This document shows positions 21,201-34,800 of a stretch of 64,000 bases of DNA, one piece after another. This DNA is from Liopterus haemorrhoidalis (lineage: Eukaryota; Arthropoda; Insecta; Coleoptera; Dytiscidae). Made by a program: the position numbers and the translations under genes. The DNA is taken from the NCBI GenBank assembly GCA_963971575.1, contig OZ020619.1, positions 22,078,813 to 22,142,812 on the forward strand. The letters run 5' to 3'. Numbering within the stretch: the stretch's first letter is position 1; the number at the start of each line of letters is the position of its first letter. The notes beneath the pieces are model-generated. The model worked only from the letters and a program-made list of their open reading frames with translations, made no database searches and was not told the origin of the DNA.

Positions 21201-24200
21201 ATAATGAACTAAATGACGAATCAAAGTGGTAAACAAAGAAAGGATGACGGAACTAAGTGATGATTAAAGAAGAAAAGAGAAATTAGATTGAAGTGATGAG
21301 CAAAAAAAAAGAACGGGACAAAGTGATAAAACGGAAATCTAAAAGACCGTAGGGTCGGGTTTCGGAACACTTCGATCCCGTATCACGACGACTCTGTACA
21401 AATTCAACTTTGACGGTAGGGAAAATCAAAGATTTGAAGTACGAATTGGTGGAAGTTCGAAACATCCAACTCTGTTTTCTGGTTCCCGCAGACTTTCACC
21501 TGTTCAAAAAACATCAAGAAATTCTTGAATGCAAAGCGTTTCCCATACTTTTTGGAAATCCACTATAGGGATAGGATAATGGCTTTACAGCATTGCTGGA
21601 ATACATATAAGACGTCTCTTTAAAACCCCAAAATACACCTAAAATCGGGGGCAGTCTTATATGCCAGGTACAAATCAGTGAGCTTGGTTCCTTGGATGAA
21701 TAATTAGTTATAACTTTCCAGACTTTATTTTTAAAAAAATAAGTTTAGGTTTTGTGTAACATATACTTATTTAAGGTACAGGACGCCCTTCATTAACTTT
21801 TCAGATTTAATTAAGACTCATTAATTATTATTATACTGTTTGTCTATATTTCTCCACTTTGTAACCTCACGAAGTGAAATCGTTGCTACAAAATTATTAA
21901 AGCCACTTTTACAATCAAGTCATCGTATTTTATAAATATTGAAAGAGAAAATGCTTACCAAATTCCTCAACTCGAATGAAACCGAAACTAATTTGTACTT
22001 CTATTAATTTGATTTTTGGGGAAAACATTTTGTATATATTTCGGCATTGAATCTGTTTTTACCAGGAATGTAAGAAAGTTAAAATTAACAAATATAGAAA
22101 TATTCCTTATACATTTTGACTCCGTATAATACTCAGGGTATGGGGCAGTCGGCGAATCAGTGCAGTTGCATCACTGGAAACGTCACATGTTTTTGTAACG
22201 TCATTTTTAGTACGTCTACATAGCATCCATTTAACGAATGTAATATTCGTACGTTGAAAAGAAATGAAAATATAAGAATAAGAACAAATGTGATCAAAGA
22301 AAAGAAAATAGAAATGCGTTGAATTTAACCTAAAAAGCTATGCACTACACACAATATCAAATGGAAATCTATAAGATATCTATAAGAAAATATATAACTA
22401 AACACAAAACTAAAAAAACAACAAACTAAATAAAAAAGGTTTTTAGAAATTACTATAAGTTAGATATATGAACACAAATATCAAAACACATCAGAGCGTA
22501 TATATTATAAAATGTCAAATGTAAACATCGTTTTATTTAGCGATACCAATACAAATGTCCCTATATTAAATAAACACTTTTAAAATTTGTAAAACTTCAA
22601 AATGACTATCGAACACAAACTAAATACGACTTCAAAAGGTATGATTTAGTAAAATAAAAGAGTGAAGAGCAATATTAGTCCATAATTCACAAGTAAAAAA
22701 AATCGGTTTTGTTATTTTTTCGCCACTAAGTTTGCCATCACGCAATTATGACGCAACATGACCAACTGCGTTGATTAAACGACTGACCTATATATTCCTG
22801 GGCGTTATAGGATTTGGAACGTTAAACAAAATAATACTAAGAGAATTCTTAACACATTAATAATTCTGGATAATAACACATTATTTCCAAATCACCCCGT
22901 TTAAAGGAAGGCGCAACAGTATAGTTGAAACAAGTTTCTTACACAAATCTGGCATTCTGTAATAAAATTAGTAAAAACCTATACATCAAAATTTGCATTG
23001 ATATTGATATACCTAATAGGACTTTTTTAATTGTAAAAAAATTGTTATGGAATCGTAAATAAACAAATTACCTTATATACGTCATCTTGTATCGAAGCAT
23101 ACTGCGTACGATGCGGCAAATTGTAGTTAAAGCTTCATTCTACAAATATGTTTTTAGCTATTTGCTTTTATTGTGAAAATTACTTATAGTTATGGTTCTT
23201 GATGTTTTGCTGCTCTGATTCAAGGTGGCGAATCTGCCGCAGTTCTCAATATAGGTGCTGCAGATAAGAATGATTTAATTTTCGTACAGAACAATGACAT
23301 TCCATTATCAAGTGTAGTATTTTTCGACGGAGGTTCTGACGTATAAAAATCATTTCGAAAAGAATGTAGACGTATTATTTGAACAGGTCTGCAAAAAATT
23401 ATACAAAAAAATTACAAAAAATTGTTGTCTGAGATCTAGATAGATAAAAAATCGCTGTAAATTTTGATGTATAGATTGTTACTAATTTTATTTCTGATGA
23501 TTTGTCTTGTATAAGAATTTGTGGGGGTTATAAGTATCGTTAAGCTTTTTCTGAGGATCATATATCGAACTGGGGGCCCTATAGCCTGTGGTCCGGATGG
23601 CTTGCACCCCCTGAACTTCCATGTAACCGATTTTGGCAATTGATACTTATATCTGGTATATTTTGTTTTAATGTTAATGAAAATTCATACTTCACATATA
23701 TATATATATATATATATTTATATATTTAATAAATTCAAACCTATTAAATAATTAATTACATTTTTTGAAAGCAATAAATGTCTTGAACTTCCTTATTTGT
23801 GAGTAATAGAACATCACATAAATATCCAATACAAATGTAAATGATTCAAAATTATAATAACAATAACAATAAAATGTCAACCGTAAAACATTTTATTAAG
23901 GAGTGTAAAAATTAGATCATTTATTTTGACTCAACAAACTGGTATGCAAATTGTTTAAGCAAAAAAAGGACATGATTAGTATTAAGAAAGAATTAAGTAT
24001 ATTTCGCAATACACGAATTTTAAATAGTATCAGATATATAACTAGAACTAATATGCTAAAAACTTCCTACTTCTGCAATGCATCGAAGGCGATTGATTAA
24101 ATCTTTTTGAAACGTGTTAATTAAACGTTATTTGTCAGTTCTATCCAGGTATGTTTCATACCAATACGCGCTATATGTTCTTCCTTCCCCGAACTTATTA

Positions 24201-24647
24201 TCAATATGCCCCATTTTATCTACATCACAAATTCAGTCCATTGTTGTTGCTTCACTTCTCTATGTGCTCTGCTTTGGGAGAGTATTTTTACACATATATC
24301 TTTTTTCTTGCCGCTTCTCTATTCGCCATTAATTTACATGAAATCAAAACTCCAGAGTAATAATTTGTTTTAAAGACTTATTGCCAATGTCGCTCTCATA
24401 GCCATACATGCACACATATAAAACATATTTTAGATTAGCGGCTAGAAAAATATAAGTCAAAAATAATTATGGGTTCACTTTATAGATATTAACCCTCTCA
24501 TGCATGCACCTTTAAATTAAAATTCCAAATTGTTTTTTAAGATTTTTGGGTACCATAGAATAAAATGCTAATTTATTACTTTTTTTTCAAAATTTTGATT
24601 GCCGTACAAATATAATTAGTCGCCATATTAGGACATTGTGCTATAAC

Positions 24648-25031
24648 CAAGGATGGATAACGTAACGTAACGATATCCGATAACGTTATAATAACGATTC
24701 AATTACAAATTCTAATACAATAACGTAACCATATTTTTATAACGTTATAATAAAATATTTTTAAATGTTTCATTTGTATTGAATAAATGTATTGCGATTT
24801 CATGTAAGTTTCTATTTTCGTATACACTTTTATATTTCCTAAAAACAGTTTTCAACCACAAGACTTTTAGGTATAATTTATATTCATCACCAAAACAGAT
24901 TAGCAATAGGTAATTTCAGAGTTACAAATAAAATTTATTTTTTAACGTTATTTATAACGTTATGTAACGATAATAAAAAATAAATAACGTTATACAATAA
25001 CGTAACGATTTGAAACGTTATTTCATCTCTG
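24648..25031. mobile_element. hAT MITE, 384 bp, exact 8-bp TSD
   Basis: It is flanked by GCTATAAC on both sides (24640-24647 and 25032-25039). Ends CAAGGATGGATAACG and CGTTATTTCATCTCTG are imperfect inverted repeats. Both ends carry clustered AACGTTAT/GTAACG words, probably transposase sites. Non-coding. Confidence 0.88.
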
Positions 25032-25099
25032 GCTATAACCAGTTAAAAAATCTCGATTTTTAAATATTTATTAGTAAAAACAGTACAACACAACAATAA

Positions 25100-25450
25100 T
25101 TTTCTTCTTCTTCTTTGAGCACTATCAGGTGAGTTGACTCTCACTCATAGAATTCCTTGATCAAAACCAAAACCAACTATCTTGATTTGTTACTTGTCAG
25201 GTCTTTCTATGTGTTCTGTATATCAATATTTAATAGATCTTCGGTTAGCTGACCTCTTTATCTCTTGCGAGGTATTACCACTGGTCGATAGGTATTCAAT
25301 ATTCCCTCCCACATCCTCCTAACCATTCTGTCCTGTCTCATCTTCATCACGTGTCTTATCCACTGTAATCGTCCACATTTCAGTTCTTGTTTGATACTTG
25401 GCCTTGAGTACAGTTCTCGGATTTGAATAATTTTACTTATCTTTTGTTTT
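25100..25450 (-). mobile_element. LINE reverse-transcriptase tail fragment
   Basis: The minus strand reads RLQWIRHVMKMRQDRMVRRM then WEGI, the R-L-W-GHV-RM--DR--K-VWEG motif found just C-terminal to the reverse transcriptase of CR1/RTE-like LINEs. Paralogous to 665-1200. No intact ORF. Confidence 0.7.
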
Positions 25451-26576
25451 GTTATTTTTTAACTAAGCCCGAACTTTTTAATTGTTTCCTCATATGACGT
25501 GATGCATTTTTGTTTAACATTCTGCTTTATTGATCTTACCAACTCCATAATCCTTCCTGTATACAATTGCTGGGTGTCCAACATATATGCGGTCTTTCCA
25601 TAAGCAAAACAAAAAGACAACACTGGGTTTATCTCTTTTTGACTGTCAGGTACTCCGAAGGCAGTTTTTACGCGCTCTTTGGAAAGAGCGTGAGGATCAG
25701 TCTAAATTCTTCAATATCTTTCACATTTTTAACACTTGTACAAAAACCGTGAACTCAGTTCTATGTAATTTTTCAAAATAAAAATATTTTATAAAATTGA
25801 TGATCATTCACTTCTTATTTAGATTTCCATACCCCCTATGCACACTCGTAACTCATTACTTTTTTATCTACCGCATGCGCGTACTAATCTGTTTCTTAAA
25901 TCTCCAATTATCCGTAAGAGTCCATATCACCTTTTACTATAATATTTTAAATTTCTAAATTTGACATCTTAGCATCTCAGTTCGGACGTGTAGTTAGACA
26001 GTTAGCATTTGAACTCGTATTTTTACTTGAATTTTTACATGTTTATTATTTTTATTATTTTTTATTAATGTTATCATTATTTGATTACCATATACCTATT
26101 CTATTACCATATTATTATATGCTTTGCATTTTATTGTTTTGTAGTTTATATTATTCGCATGTCTTTTTTTTTGTATTATATTATTACACTTAAACTTCTA
26201 CATTACACCTGTCCGTATTTGGATTTTTTCCGTAGGACAGAAGTAATTTAAATAAATGAGTACTATTACATTTAATTTCTTCGTAGAATGATTAGAAAAT
26301 AGTTTAAGCACCAGGATATTATAATGAGAGCAATGAGATGCCGGTCCGGCATCTGAATTGTCGAGTTCAACGCCAATTGCATTTGCAGGTGTCGCGTGGG
26401 AAAGTGTCCATTTGATTGCATGATATCCGGCGCCGGCACCGGTACTGGTTTTACCGGTGTGTGTATGTGAAGCCACCCTTATAGACGCCAGAAAATAGTT
26501 TGGAAAGTTAGTTGGTATCTAGGTGGTGTAAATAAAAGTTTTGGGTTATGAAGCAAATAATTTGTGACCTCCCCTA

Positions 26577-26805
26577 GGCAGAGCCGGGGGAAGAAATTCT
26601 AATATTCAAGTGGAGACGGGGATGGAAAAAATTCAATAATTTAAGAAAATACGGTGGGAGGAGGATTAAAAAATTCAAGTGACGACTCAAATATTCGAGT
26701 GAAGACTGGACGGGGTGGATATTAAAAAATTCAGATGAAGACGGGGGCGTAAATTCCACAATTTTCTGAGGATCCTTATTCCGGGGCATTTAATATAGGG
26801 CGGGA
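26577..26805. repeat. degenerate AAGTGA-GAC minisatellite
   Basis: About five units with the core TTCAAGTGGAGAC, TTCAAGTGACGAC, TTCGAGTGAAGAC, TTCAGATGAAGAC alternate with GGG/AT-rich spacers. The left edge GGCAGAGCCGGGGG looks like a damaged hAT MITE end. Related to arrays at 47.9 and 52.5 kb. Confidence 0.5.
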
Positions 26806-28379
26806 TGGAGTATTTCTTCCATTTCAGACCCTATAGTTGTGCCCCTTACGAGTTTGACTATCGTAATGTATAATGTAACAATCTTATAATCTGGCAAAAT
26901 ATAAATATAATTTTTTCCACCATATAGATCTTAACAAAATGTAATAAAGTGAGAAAAAATGGCATTATATATCAGTGCTTTCTAATAATTTAGTCCCCGC
27001 GAAGTATTCTTTAGGGAAAAAAGGATATCCTGGGAGAAAAATAAAAATAAATTGTATAATGAAGATGAAAAGAAAGCTATATGAGGAGATACAAAACAAA
27101 ACCAGCTTTATCACAGTTATCAAAACTTTGGGTATTCAAAAAAAACGTCTTTCGAGTTTAGGTTTATCACATTTTTTTACAATGATTTTTTTTTTAGGTA
27201 AATCTACTGTTCATGGTAATACATGGGTATACTATAATACATAGGTAATACAGGTTCATGGGTATTCAAATTAAATAAATCACCCACATCGAAAATTTAA
27301 TAGTTTATGAGATAATTCACTTTTTTGTTTGGAAATGTTGGTTTTGTTGAGACTTGTCTGGATAAAGTAGGTTTTGCTGAGATTTGACTGAATAAAGTTG
27401 GTTTTGAACCAAATTGCTTCCAATCTCATTTCTTAAGAACAATATAATAAGAACAAAGTAAAATATTTGATGCAAAGGTTATTGAATAAAATTTGATTAA
27501 AGATTGAAAAAAATATATATTTCAAAAATGGTTCAATTAATTATTACGGCAGTTATGTACGTGTTATAACTTGTTATTGTCAATTTGTATTTATCTACAT
27601 GCGATTGTAACCTGCGCAAATAGAGCAAAAAATGGAGTGATGTGATTAGCTGAAATGAAAAGAGTTGATTTTGCACCAGACTGGCTTGTGAATAAAGTTG
27701 GTTCGGTTTTGTCTTGCACAATTTGATGCGACATTATAAAGGGATATCTTTGATTTAGTTAATATTTTTTCTGTTTTCTGAATAGCTTTCAAGGTAAGAA
27801 ATGATAATCACGTAATATCTCGATTTTGAAAAAAAGTGATAAAGTCGGTTTTTCATTGTGCCTCCTCATATACTGAATTCTACAATTATTAGTAATGATT
27901 CATTTAAATAATTTTTCTAAGTTAATGGCAGTTTCTTTTCTCATATATAGTAGCGAATCTTGGTTACTAAAACAACAGTAACGTATAATAATGTAGCATA
28001 TTTGACCACATTGGCATTGAAGATCTAAGGGAAGAATTAAACATCTATCTTGTGCTGGATAAAATCTAGAATGAATTTCCACTTGAGGAATACCAAGGAG
28101 GCGTAGGAAGCTGTATGCGTGCTGGAAGAAACTACACATTCTAATCCATGAGCGACTAAGATTCTTTTAAATGGAAATTTTCTTTTTTATAAATGCATTT
28201 ATATAAATTTATTAAAACCATAAATTTCGCAACACCCTTACTGCTGAGTCATAACACACTAAAGTCACGTGACACGACGCTTCGAAAGCACTGTTATAGA
28301 TCATCAATATGTAAATCTAACTACAACGCCGAATTTACGTTAAATTTAGTTGCAGTCAAATTAGTGTAAAACGGGAAAT

Positions 28380-28540
28380 GAAGATACTAGTACACTTTAT
28401 TCAAAGTAAAGTATCAAGGAGGATAAAAGAAACGAACGATCGTAGTAGTTAGGACATGTGATGAGACGGAAATAGACAAATATCAAAGAGGATTTGCTAA
28501 GTGAGGTTTGATCATCCTGTGACAAATTTCGGAATAGAGT
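28380..28540 (+). mobile_element. LINE tail fragment
   Basis: The frame around 28455 contains LGHVMRRK in an arginine/lysine-rich context, again the post-RT GHV(M/L)R motif of LINEs. Decayed. The TTAC run at 28549-28570 and the following block (TTGAGCCCTTTTACCATCTC) may be the tail of another non-LTR copy. Confidence 0.45.
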
Positions 28541-28968
28541 ATTATTATACTTACTTACTTACTTACTTCATCGTTGAGCCCTTTTACCATCTCTGGTGTC
28601 GGGCTTTGTGAGAGTTTGAATGTTATTTGTATTTGTCTTCTTCTTTCACGGGGGATCGTCTCCACAGTTTTTTTCATTCCTTCCTATTTTGAGTCCTATT
28701 TCTTGCTTCAAACCATTCCTTCCTAGGATTTCCTCTTCGTCTCCTTTTAGAAAGTATTATTATACGAGGAGTAATAATAACAAAAATATGGAGTAGCATC
28801 ATAAAACTTTATTAATAAAATATTATTTTACATTTATACTATTATTTTACATTTAAATACTGCCTTTCGACGGCTACACATCACTGTAGCCGTCACTCAT
28901 TTGGAGCTTTTACGTTGTCAATGACTCACGTAATCTTTTCAGAACCCCGAGATAAAAATGTTTATTAC

Positions 28969-29477
28969 TAGGCGTTTACGTTTCTTTAGTCAGATTAATC
29001 CGAGCGATCCGAGTGCTCCCGATCTGTTCGTAAAGTCAGTCGAATCGTACACATTAGTTTATTTTTAGTCAATCCGATTGATCTGCCGGAGCAATTCAAG
29101 CGTTTTCAAGCAATCCGATGACCTGGAAGGATTGCTGTGATTAAAGGATTATTGGTGGTGGGGGTTTGCGTGGGTAAATTGAATCTTACAGCCAATTGGA
29201 ATGTGTTGAAAATATAACTTAACATAAGTGCCATTTGTGGTAGAATTCTGTTATTAGTAATAAATTCATATTTATAAAACAAAATGCGGTAGCAGTTGAA
29301 ATCAGCGACAGATATTTGACAGTTGCAGTTAGCGCCACGGTCACCAGGCGTCACTACTTAACTTCAGAGAAATACTGCTTACGAAAATGTTTACAAAATC
29401 CCAGAAATCCGACTAATCTTGTGACGTCACCAGATCAATCTGAGCAATCTTGTGGATTGAATAAACGTAAATGCCTA
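28969..29477. mobile_element. MITE with TAGGCGTTTACG ends (about 509 bp)
   Basis: Left TAGGCGTTTACGTTT and right AAACGTAAATGCCTA are inverted repeats; inner GATC/ATTGATCTG and CCGAGTG blocks add symmetry. The terminal TA may be a TA duplication. Ends resemble the TAGCGTTTTCG Harbinger MITE at 6300, but no 3-bp duplication is evident. Confidence 0.55.
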
Positions 29478-30640
29478 TTGTTTTACCTATTGGTACTCAT
29501 TCATGATGAAATTCAAAGCTGGTCATGGACAAAATCTTATTAACGATAAATTAGATTGCAAGAACGACAAAAAAAAAAAAAAAATGCACGAATATTTTTC
29601 CAGTAACGACAAAATATTTATTTCACGTCAAAACCTGGCACCATCTGTGTAGCTATGTAAAGACTAAAGTCATATAGAAAGTAGGGTTATTTTGGTTGTC
29701 ATTTAAATAATTCAAATAAATATATTCAAACGAATAAGCATTCGGGTAATTGAAAAGCAAAATGACGAGTTTATTTTCCAGATTTAAAAGAAAAATATAT
29801 GTTAGGTTTGTAATGTTTAAGCTTTCTGTAATAGTTTTTTTTTTTTTTTTTTGTTCATTTATTTATCCACAGTTCAGATTTAATTTAATGCTAACTGCAA
29901 CTTCCCTCGTTTATGCCATCTTCTGTCGTGCAAAGAACCTAATTCGTAGTGAACTCATTTCTCGCTATAATGACGTAATTTGTCGTTCGAAGTACATATT
30001 TTGTCGTACCATATATTTTCCCCAATTGAAATTAAGCCATTATTTCGCGTGCAGAAATTATATTAGTAAGTCAAAATTGCAAATATTTCGATTAAGAGAA
30101 ATTTTTAGTACGTTTAGCGGCACAAAACACAAATTTCGTAACATAATTATAATAACAAACCGTATTAATTAATGAGGCCTTGGCATTCCATTAGACTCAA
30201 CATTTCTATCATTCTAGTAACATATATTAATTTCATTTACATTAATACTACAAATTAAATATATTTTCAGATATTTGGGGCGTAAAAATTATTTTTCAAC
30301 ACTATTTGTAATAGTAATAGTCTGTGAAGTTAGTAATTAATTATTTCAATTAATATATTAGTCAGTGGTTCCACAACTTTGCAATCTGGTGTCATGATCT
30401 CGTTAATAGTAATTTGGTACCAACCTGAGTTTAACACGTATGGATTCTTTTGGACCTGAAAGATTTTTTCCTCAAAATAATATTTAGGTGCACAGTACAT
30501 CAAAATAAGAGACAAGTTGTTTATAATAATTTTATTCCCAATATTAAAAATACAAAAATATATTTAATATATAATCAAGTTTACTTGAACAAAACAGTGA
30601 AATATTATATAGTAACCAAAATATGGTTAAATCAAGAATA
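29478..30640. other. no gene recognised
   Basis: The 140-codon plus frame at 29750-30172 is Phe/Ile/Arg rich, contains a poly-T encoded Phe run and no motif; I do not call it a gene. Confidence 0.5.
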
Positions 30641-30892
30641 AAAACTAGGGGGGTGAAACTCTAATAGCACAACGAAAACCATATTACGTTCCATAACCCA
30701 ACACGAATAGCGCCCCAGTCGCTATAACTACGCGCATGACAGGATGTTGCATGTAACGGCTTCTGTCATTAGCGTCAAAATCTATAATTAGTGTCAAAAT
30801 CGTCTTCTGTCATTAGAATTAAGCGTTTTTTTAATTGTGATTTTGTACGTAGTTATTCTACAATTTTATAATTTCATTGTTCAATACGGAAA

Positions 30893-31138
30893 ATGGGTGT
30901 TAAATGCTTTGTTTTGGGGTATGATAGTAGTGAACCTACTAGATATCGTCTACCAAACCCGAAGACACGTGAGGTTCCGGAATTATATAAAACGTGGATG
31001 AGGAACATTAGAAATCTAAAATTGGATGGCTTGTCCATGGTAGTGAAATATAACAGAGTTCGTGCGTGTAAAAAACATTTTACCCCGGATTGTTTTAATA
31101 ATAGGAGAAAAAGTAAAAAGGAAATATTTAAAATTTAA
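30893..31138 (+). pseudogene. THAP-domain fragment with broken zinc site
   Basis: 81 codons begin MGVKCFVLGYDSSEPTRYRL and contain W-(M)-RNI and the block VRACKKHFTPDCF. THAP domains are C2CH zinc fingers starting M-x-x-C-x(2-4)-C, with W, then C-x2-H-F and often a trailing 'DCF'. The second zinc cysteine is Tyr here (VLGY), while C-x2-H-F is intact, so folding is doubtful. The closing AVPT(L/F) motif is missing before the stop. It may be an exon of a P-element-like transposase or of a host THAP protein. No downstream domain was found before the palindrome and BEL insertion. Confidence 0.6.
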
Positions 31139-31394
31139 ATAGTAAATATTACGTATTAGTAAATATTATGTTATATGTTAGTCTACTTCTTAATAAATAA
31201 TTATTTCTACTAGTTATTGTTTTTCTGTTTCTGTATAATTCCTAACTGCCTGTTCTTAATTTTAAACATAACTAAATGTTATTATTAAATGATACACTTG
31301 TTATGATTTATTTTGTCTATTTTTAATATTGTTGTCGTTAATAATATTAAAAATAGACAAAATAAATCATAACAATTGTTTCATTTAATAATAA

Positions 31395-31735
31395 TGTTGA
31401 GTGCTGCACGAATATTTGATTTCTTTTGACTTGGAATAATTTTTACTTTATTCTAAAAATCGTGCATTTCACACGCCTACTTAAATTTGTGTGAATGTTT
31501 TCTTTTTGATGATGTTCTGCAAAACAATATTCCCACTATTGAGCTCTTATTTTAAACTCAATAAATAATTCTTCTTGGACTTTGATGAAATGTTTTGTAA
31601 TTTATTTCTATAATATTTACATGTCAAATCAATATTAATTATATTTACATCTGTTGAATTCTGTTGCTTAGCAAAAAGCATAGCACACTTTTTACAAAAA
31701 ATACATACAATTATTATAAAAAACATGACGTAACA
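31395..31735 (-). repeat. BEL 3' LTR (element sense)
   Basis: Identical by inspection to the other LTR; adjoins the purine tract at 31736-31750 on its inner side. Confidence 0.93.
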
Positions 31736-31750
31736 TATTCGCCGCCTTGA
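31736..31750 (-). promoter_or_regulatory. BEL polypurine tract
   Basis: The minus strand reads TCAAGGCGGCGAATA directly against the 3' LTR. This purine-rich GGCGGCGAA form fits BEL/Pao elements. Confidence 0.65.
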
Positions 31751-31862
31751 ACGATTCAGCGTTCAAAATAAAACATAAATAAGGATAATAGTAAAATTAA
31801 ACAATAACAAAATTTTGTCTGATATTAATTGAAATCAAGTTGTAAAACACACATTTTCACTT

Positions 31863-34800
31863 TTAAATTTGCACTGTATCCACTGGTAGGGGGCACAAAT
31901 TCTTGACACCACGTTTATATGTCCCTGTTGCGGTTTTTATCGTGGCAACTCGAACAACATGGTCGTCACCAGGATGTATGTGAGTAATACGGCCAAGGCT
32001 CCATTGCATTGTAGGCAGGTTGTCCTCCTTGATTATGACCAGCGTTCCAATTTCAATTTTAGCAGAACCAGGTTCATGCCATTTAGTGCGTGTGCGTAAT
32101 TCATTGAGGTACTCTTTGTGCCATCGTGTCCAGAAGTGCTGTCTCATTTTTTTTATGTGTTGCCACATGGACAGTCGATTGCTAGGCACTTCGCGCAAAT
32201 CGTCTTCTGGTATGTTCATTATCGAGTCATTTATTAAAAAATGGGCAGGAGTTAAAGCCACAAAGTCATTAGGATCGGGTGATAACGCAGTTAAAGGCCG
32301 TGAGTTCAGAATAGCTTCAATCTCGATAATATATGTATTGAAATGTTCATATGTAAATAAAGCATTTCCGACCGTTTTGTAAAGATGCTTTTTAAATGAT
32401 TTTACCGCGGCTTCCCATAATCCCCCGAAATGTGGTGATCGCGGTGGTATAAAGTGCCAATTTACACCTTCATTAACCAAAAGATGGCGTAGGGCATCGT
32501 TATGAGCAGATGATAACAATAATGCCCGTGTTTTTATTAATTCATTTTTTACACCGATAAAATTTGTCGCATTATCTGAGTAAATATTTTTTGATCGTTC
32601 TCTTCTACAGAAAGATCTTTTAATTGCTGCAAAACATGTGTCAGTAGTTAAATCAGTAACTAATTCTAGATGCACAGCCTTCGTACAAAAACAGACGAAA
32701 ACAGCTACATAAGCTTTGACTTTATTTTTGTTTCGGAATCTTTTCTCTTTCAGATAAAATGGACCGCAGTAATCGAGCCCAACATTTTCGAAAATACGAG
32801 TTTTTGCTAGGCGATTTTCTGGGAGATTTCCCATTATGTACTTTGGTATTGAAGGACTTAGTTTGAAACAACGTATGCATTTATGTATAATTCGTCTTAC
32901 GGTATTCTTGCCATCAACAATCCAATAATGTTGTCGGATGTCATTTAATGTAGCAAGGACGCCCGGATGAAAATATCTTTCATGTTCGTGACGTACTATT
33001 AGATCAGTCATATGATCTTTTCGTGGTAATAAAATCGGATATTTTTTGTGGAATTTGACAGGAGCATTTTGAAGTCTACCACCGACACGTAAAATACCTT
33101 TTTCTTCAATGAATGGTGACAAAGTAAATACCTTACTAGTTTTACTTATAACATTTTCCTTGACTAAGTCATGTATTTTCTTTAAGAAATGTCTTTCTTG
33201 AACTAATTTGATTACCCGAATGTGGGCATCGTAAATTTCCGATACAGAAAGTTCACCGCGATGCCTGTGAGAGGCTACATCGCGAAATCTTAGAGCATAA
33301 GCGACAAATCGATTTAATGATGTGATAGATGAAAATCTTTCAAGGATATCACATGAACTATTAATTAATAAAGATATTTTTACTCGCTGTTCCGGTATTT
33401 CAATTTTTGGAGTATTTTGAAATTTCCAATGTTTTTTGTCATGCGATAGCCAAGTGGGACCGTGTAACCATCGACAATTTTTGATATATTCTCCAGGTAA
33501 CTGACCACGTGAGATAAAATCGGCAGGATTGTCCTGTGTTTGAACATGGAACCACTGACTGCTAATTGTATGCAATTGAATGTCCGAAACTCGGTTAGCA
33601 ATAAATGTCTTTAATAGATGAGGGGAAATTTTTAACTTTCGTTCTAGACTATAGAATTGTTTTAACGCCATTTTGTATGAATGGCTTAAGTTATTTTTGT
33701 TTTCTTTAAATGGTAAGCGAAACGTATACCGCCCGGTATCATCACGAACCGTATTTTGTAGAAAATGATTTTCGCAGGCTTTCTCCTCTTTTGATAAATA
33801 GTTAGGTTGTGGAATTTCTTCCACTTCCCAAAATTTACTTAACTGATCCTCTAAAGTGGTAACTAGATTGCAATAATTACGATTTCTATTAGGCGGTTGC
33901 TTGTTACTAAAATTATCAACTTCTCCGGTTACTATCCAACCTAAACCAGTCTTTTGTAGTGCAATATTATTATTACAAATTCTGATTTGTCCTACGCGTA
34001 ATAATAAATAGGATAGTTTATTGCCTAATAAGATATCAATTTCGCCAGGTTTATGAAAGTCGCGATCAGCTAACGTAATGCCTTTAGGAATAGGAATCGA
34101 CGTTCGATTTATTTGCCTGGATGGAAGCATACCAGTTATTTCAGGTAGCGCTACAAATGTCATATCATATGAAAATGATGAGTTTAAAGATTTCACGGTT
34201 GTTTTAACTTTGTAACTCGAATTTGTTGTTGTATTACCTATTCCGTAAAATGGTACACGTTGTTTGTGTTTATGCAATTTTAATCGTTCTGCTAATTTTT
34301 CGGTTATAAAATTTGTTTGTGAACAAGGATCAATTAGGACTCTACAATTATGTGGTCGTTTATATTGGTCAAATATAATCATACATGCTGTTCCTAAAAG
34401 AACTTCTGTATCGTTTGCACATGCTGATGCAAGACCGACTATTGGCGTAGTTCCATTTATATCTGAAGTTTTCAGAGTATTAATAGGTTCCGGATATATT
34501 TCATTATCAGTACCGAAATGTAAAAGTGTGTGATGTCTCCGAGAGCATTTTTTACAAGTTGAAGACTTGCATTTAATTGTTGTATGGTTACTGCCTAAAC
34601 AATTTGTACATAATTTGTTGTTCCTCGTGACAACTAATCTTTCTTGTGAGGTTAATTTTAAGAAATCAGGACAAGTATAAATGGAGTGCGACTGTTTACA
34701 AACAGGACACGTATTTTGTCCTTGGGTCCCGACAAGAGCCTTTGTTCGTTTTGGAAATTTAGTATTCTGTGAATTATGGATATCAGATGATGTTGGTTCA

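Larger units (their letters stand above)
20259..21960 (+). repeat. direct duplication in intron 1 (165-bp arms, about 1.5 kb apart)
   Basis: The donor-proximal intron sequence 20259-20422 recurs at 21776-21938: GGTACAG, then CCCTTCATTAACTTTTCA, AATTATTATTATACTGTTTG and CTCCACTTTGTA-CCTCACGAAG in the same order with scattered substitutions. The second copy continues across the point where the first is interrupted by the pogo-like MITE (TTTTATAAATATTGAAAG versus TTTTATA[MITE]TATTGAAAC), so it acts as an empty site. The mariner fragment at 20982 lies between the copies. The duplicated donor-like GGTACAG at 21776 lacks the exon part. Confidence 0.8.

Noticed and set aside
26198..26476. 92-codon minus-strand frame starting with a His/Thr/Gly/Ala-rich segment
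   Set aside because: The GC-richer stretch 26330-26470 (GGCGCCGGCACCGG) is short and no homologous motif is visible; possibly a degraded exon, but unsupported.
29750..30172. 140-codon plus-strand frame with a hydrophobic N-terminal half
   Set aside because: Composition follows local AT content, the Phe run is a poly-T tract, no motif or splice partner; not called.
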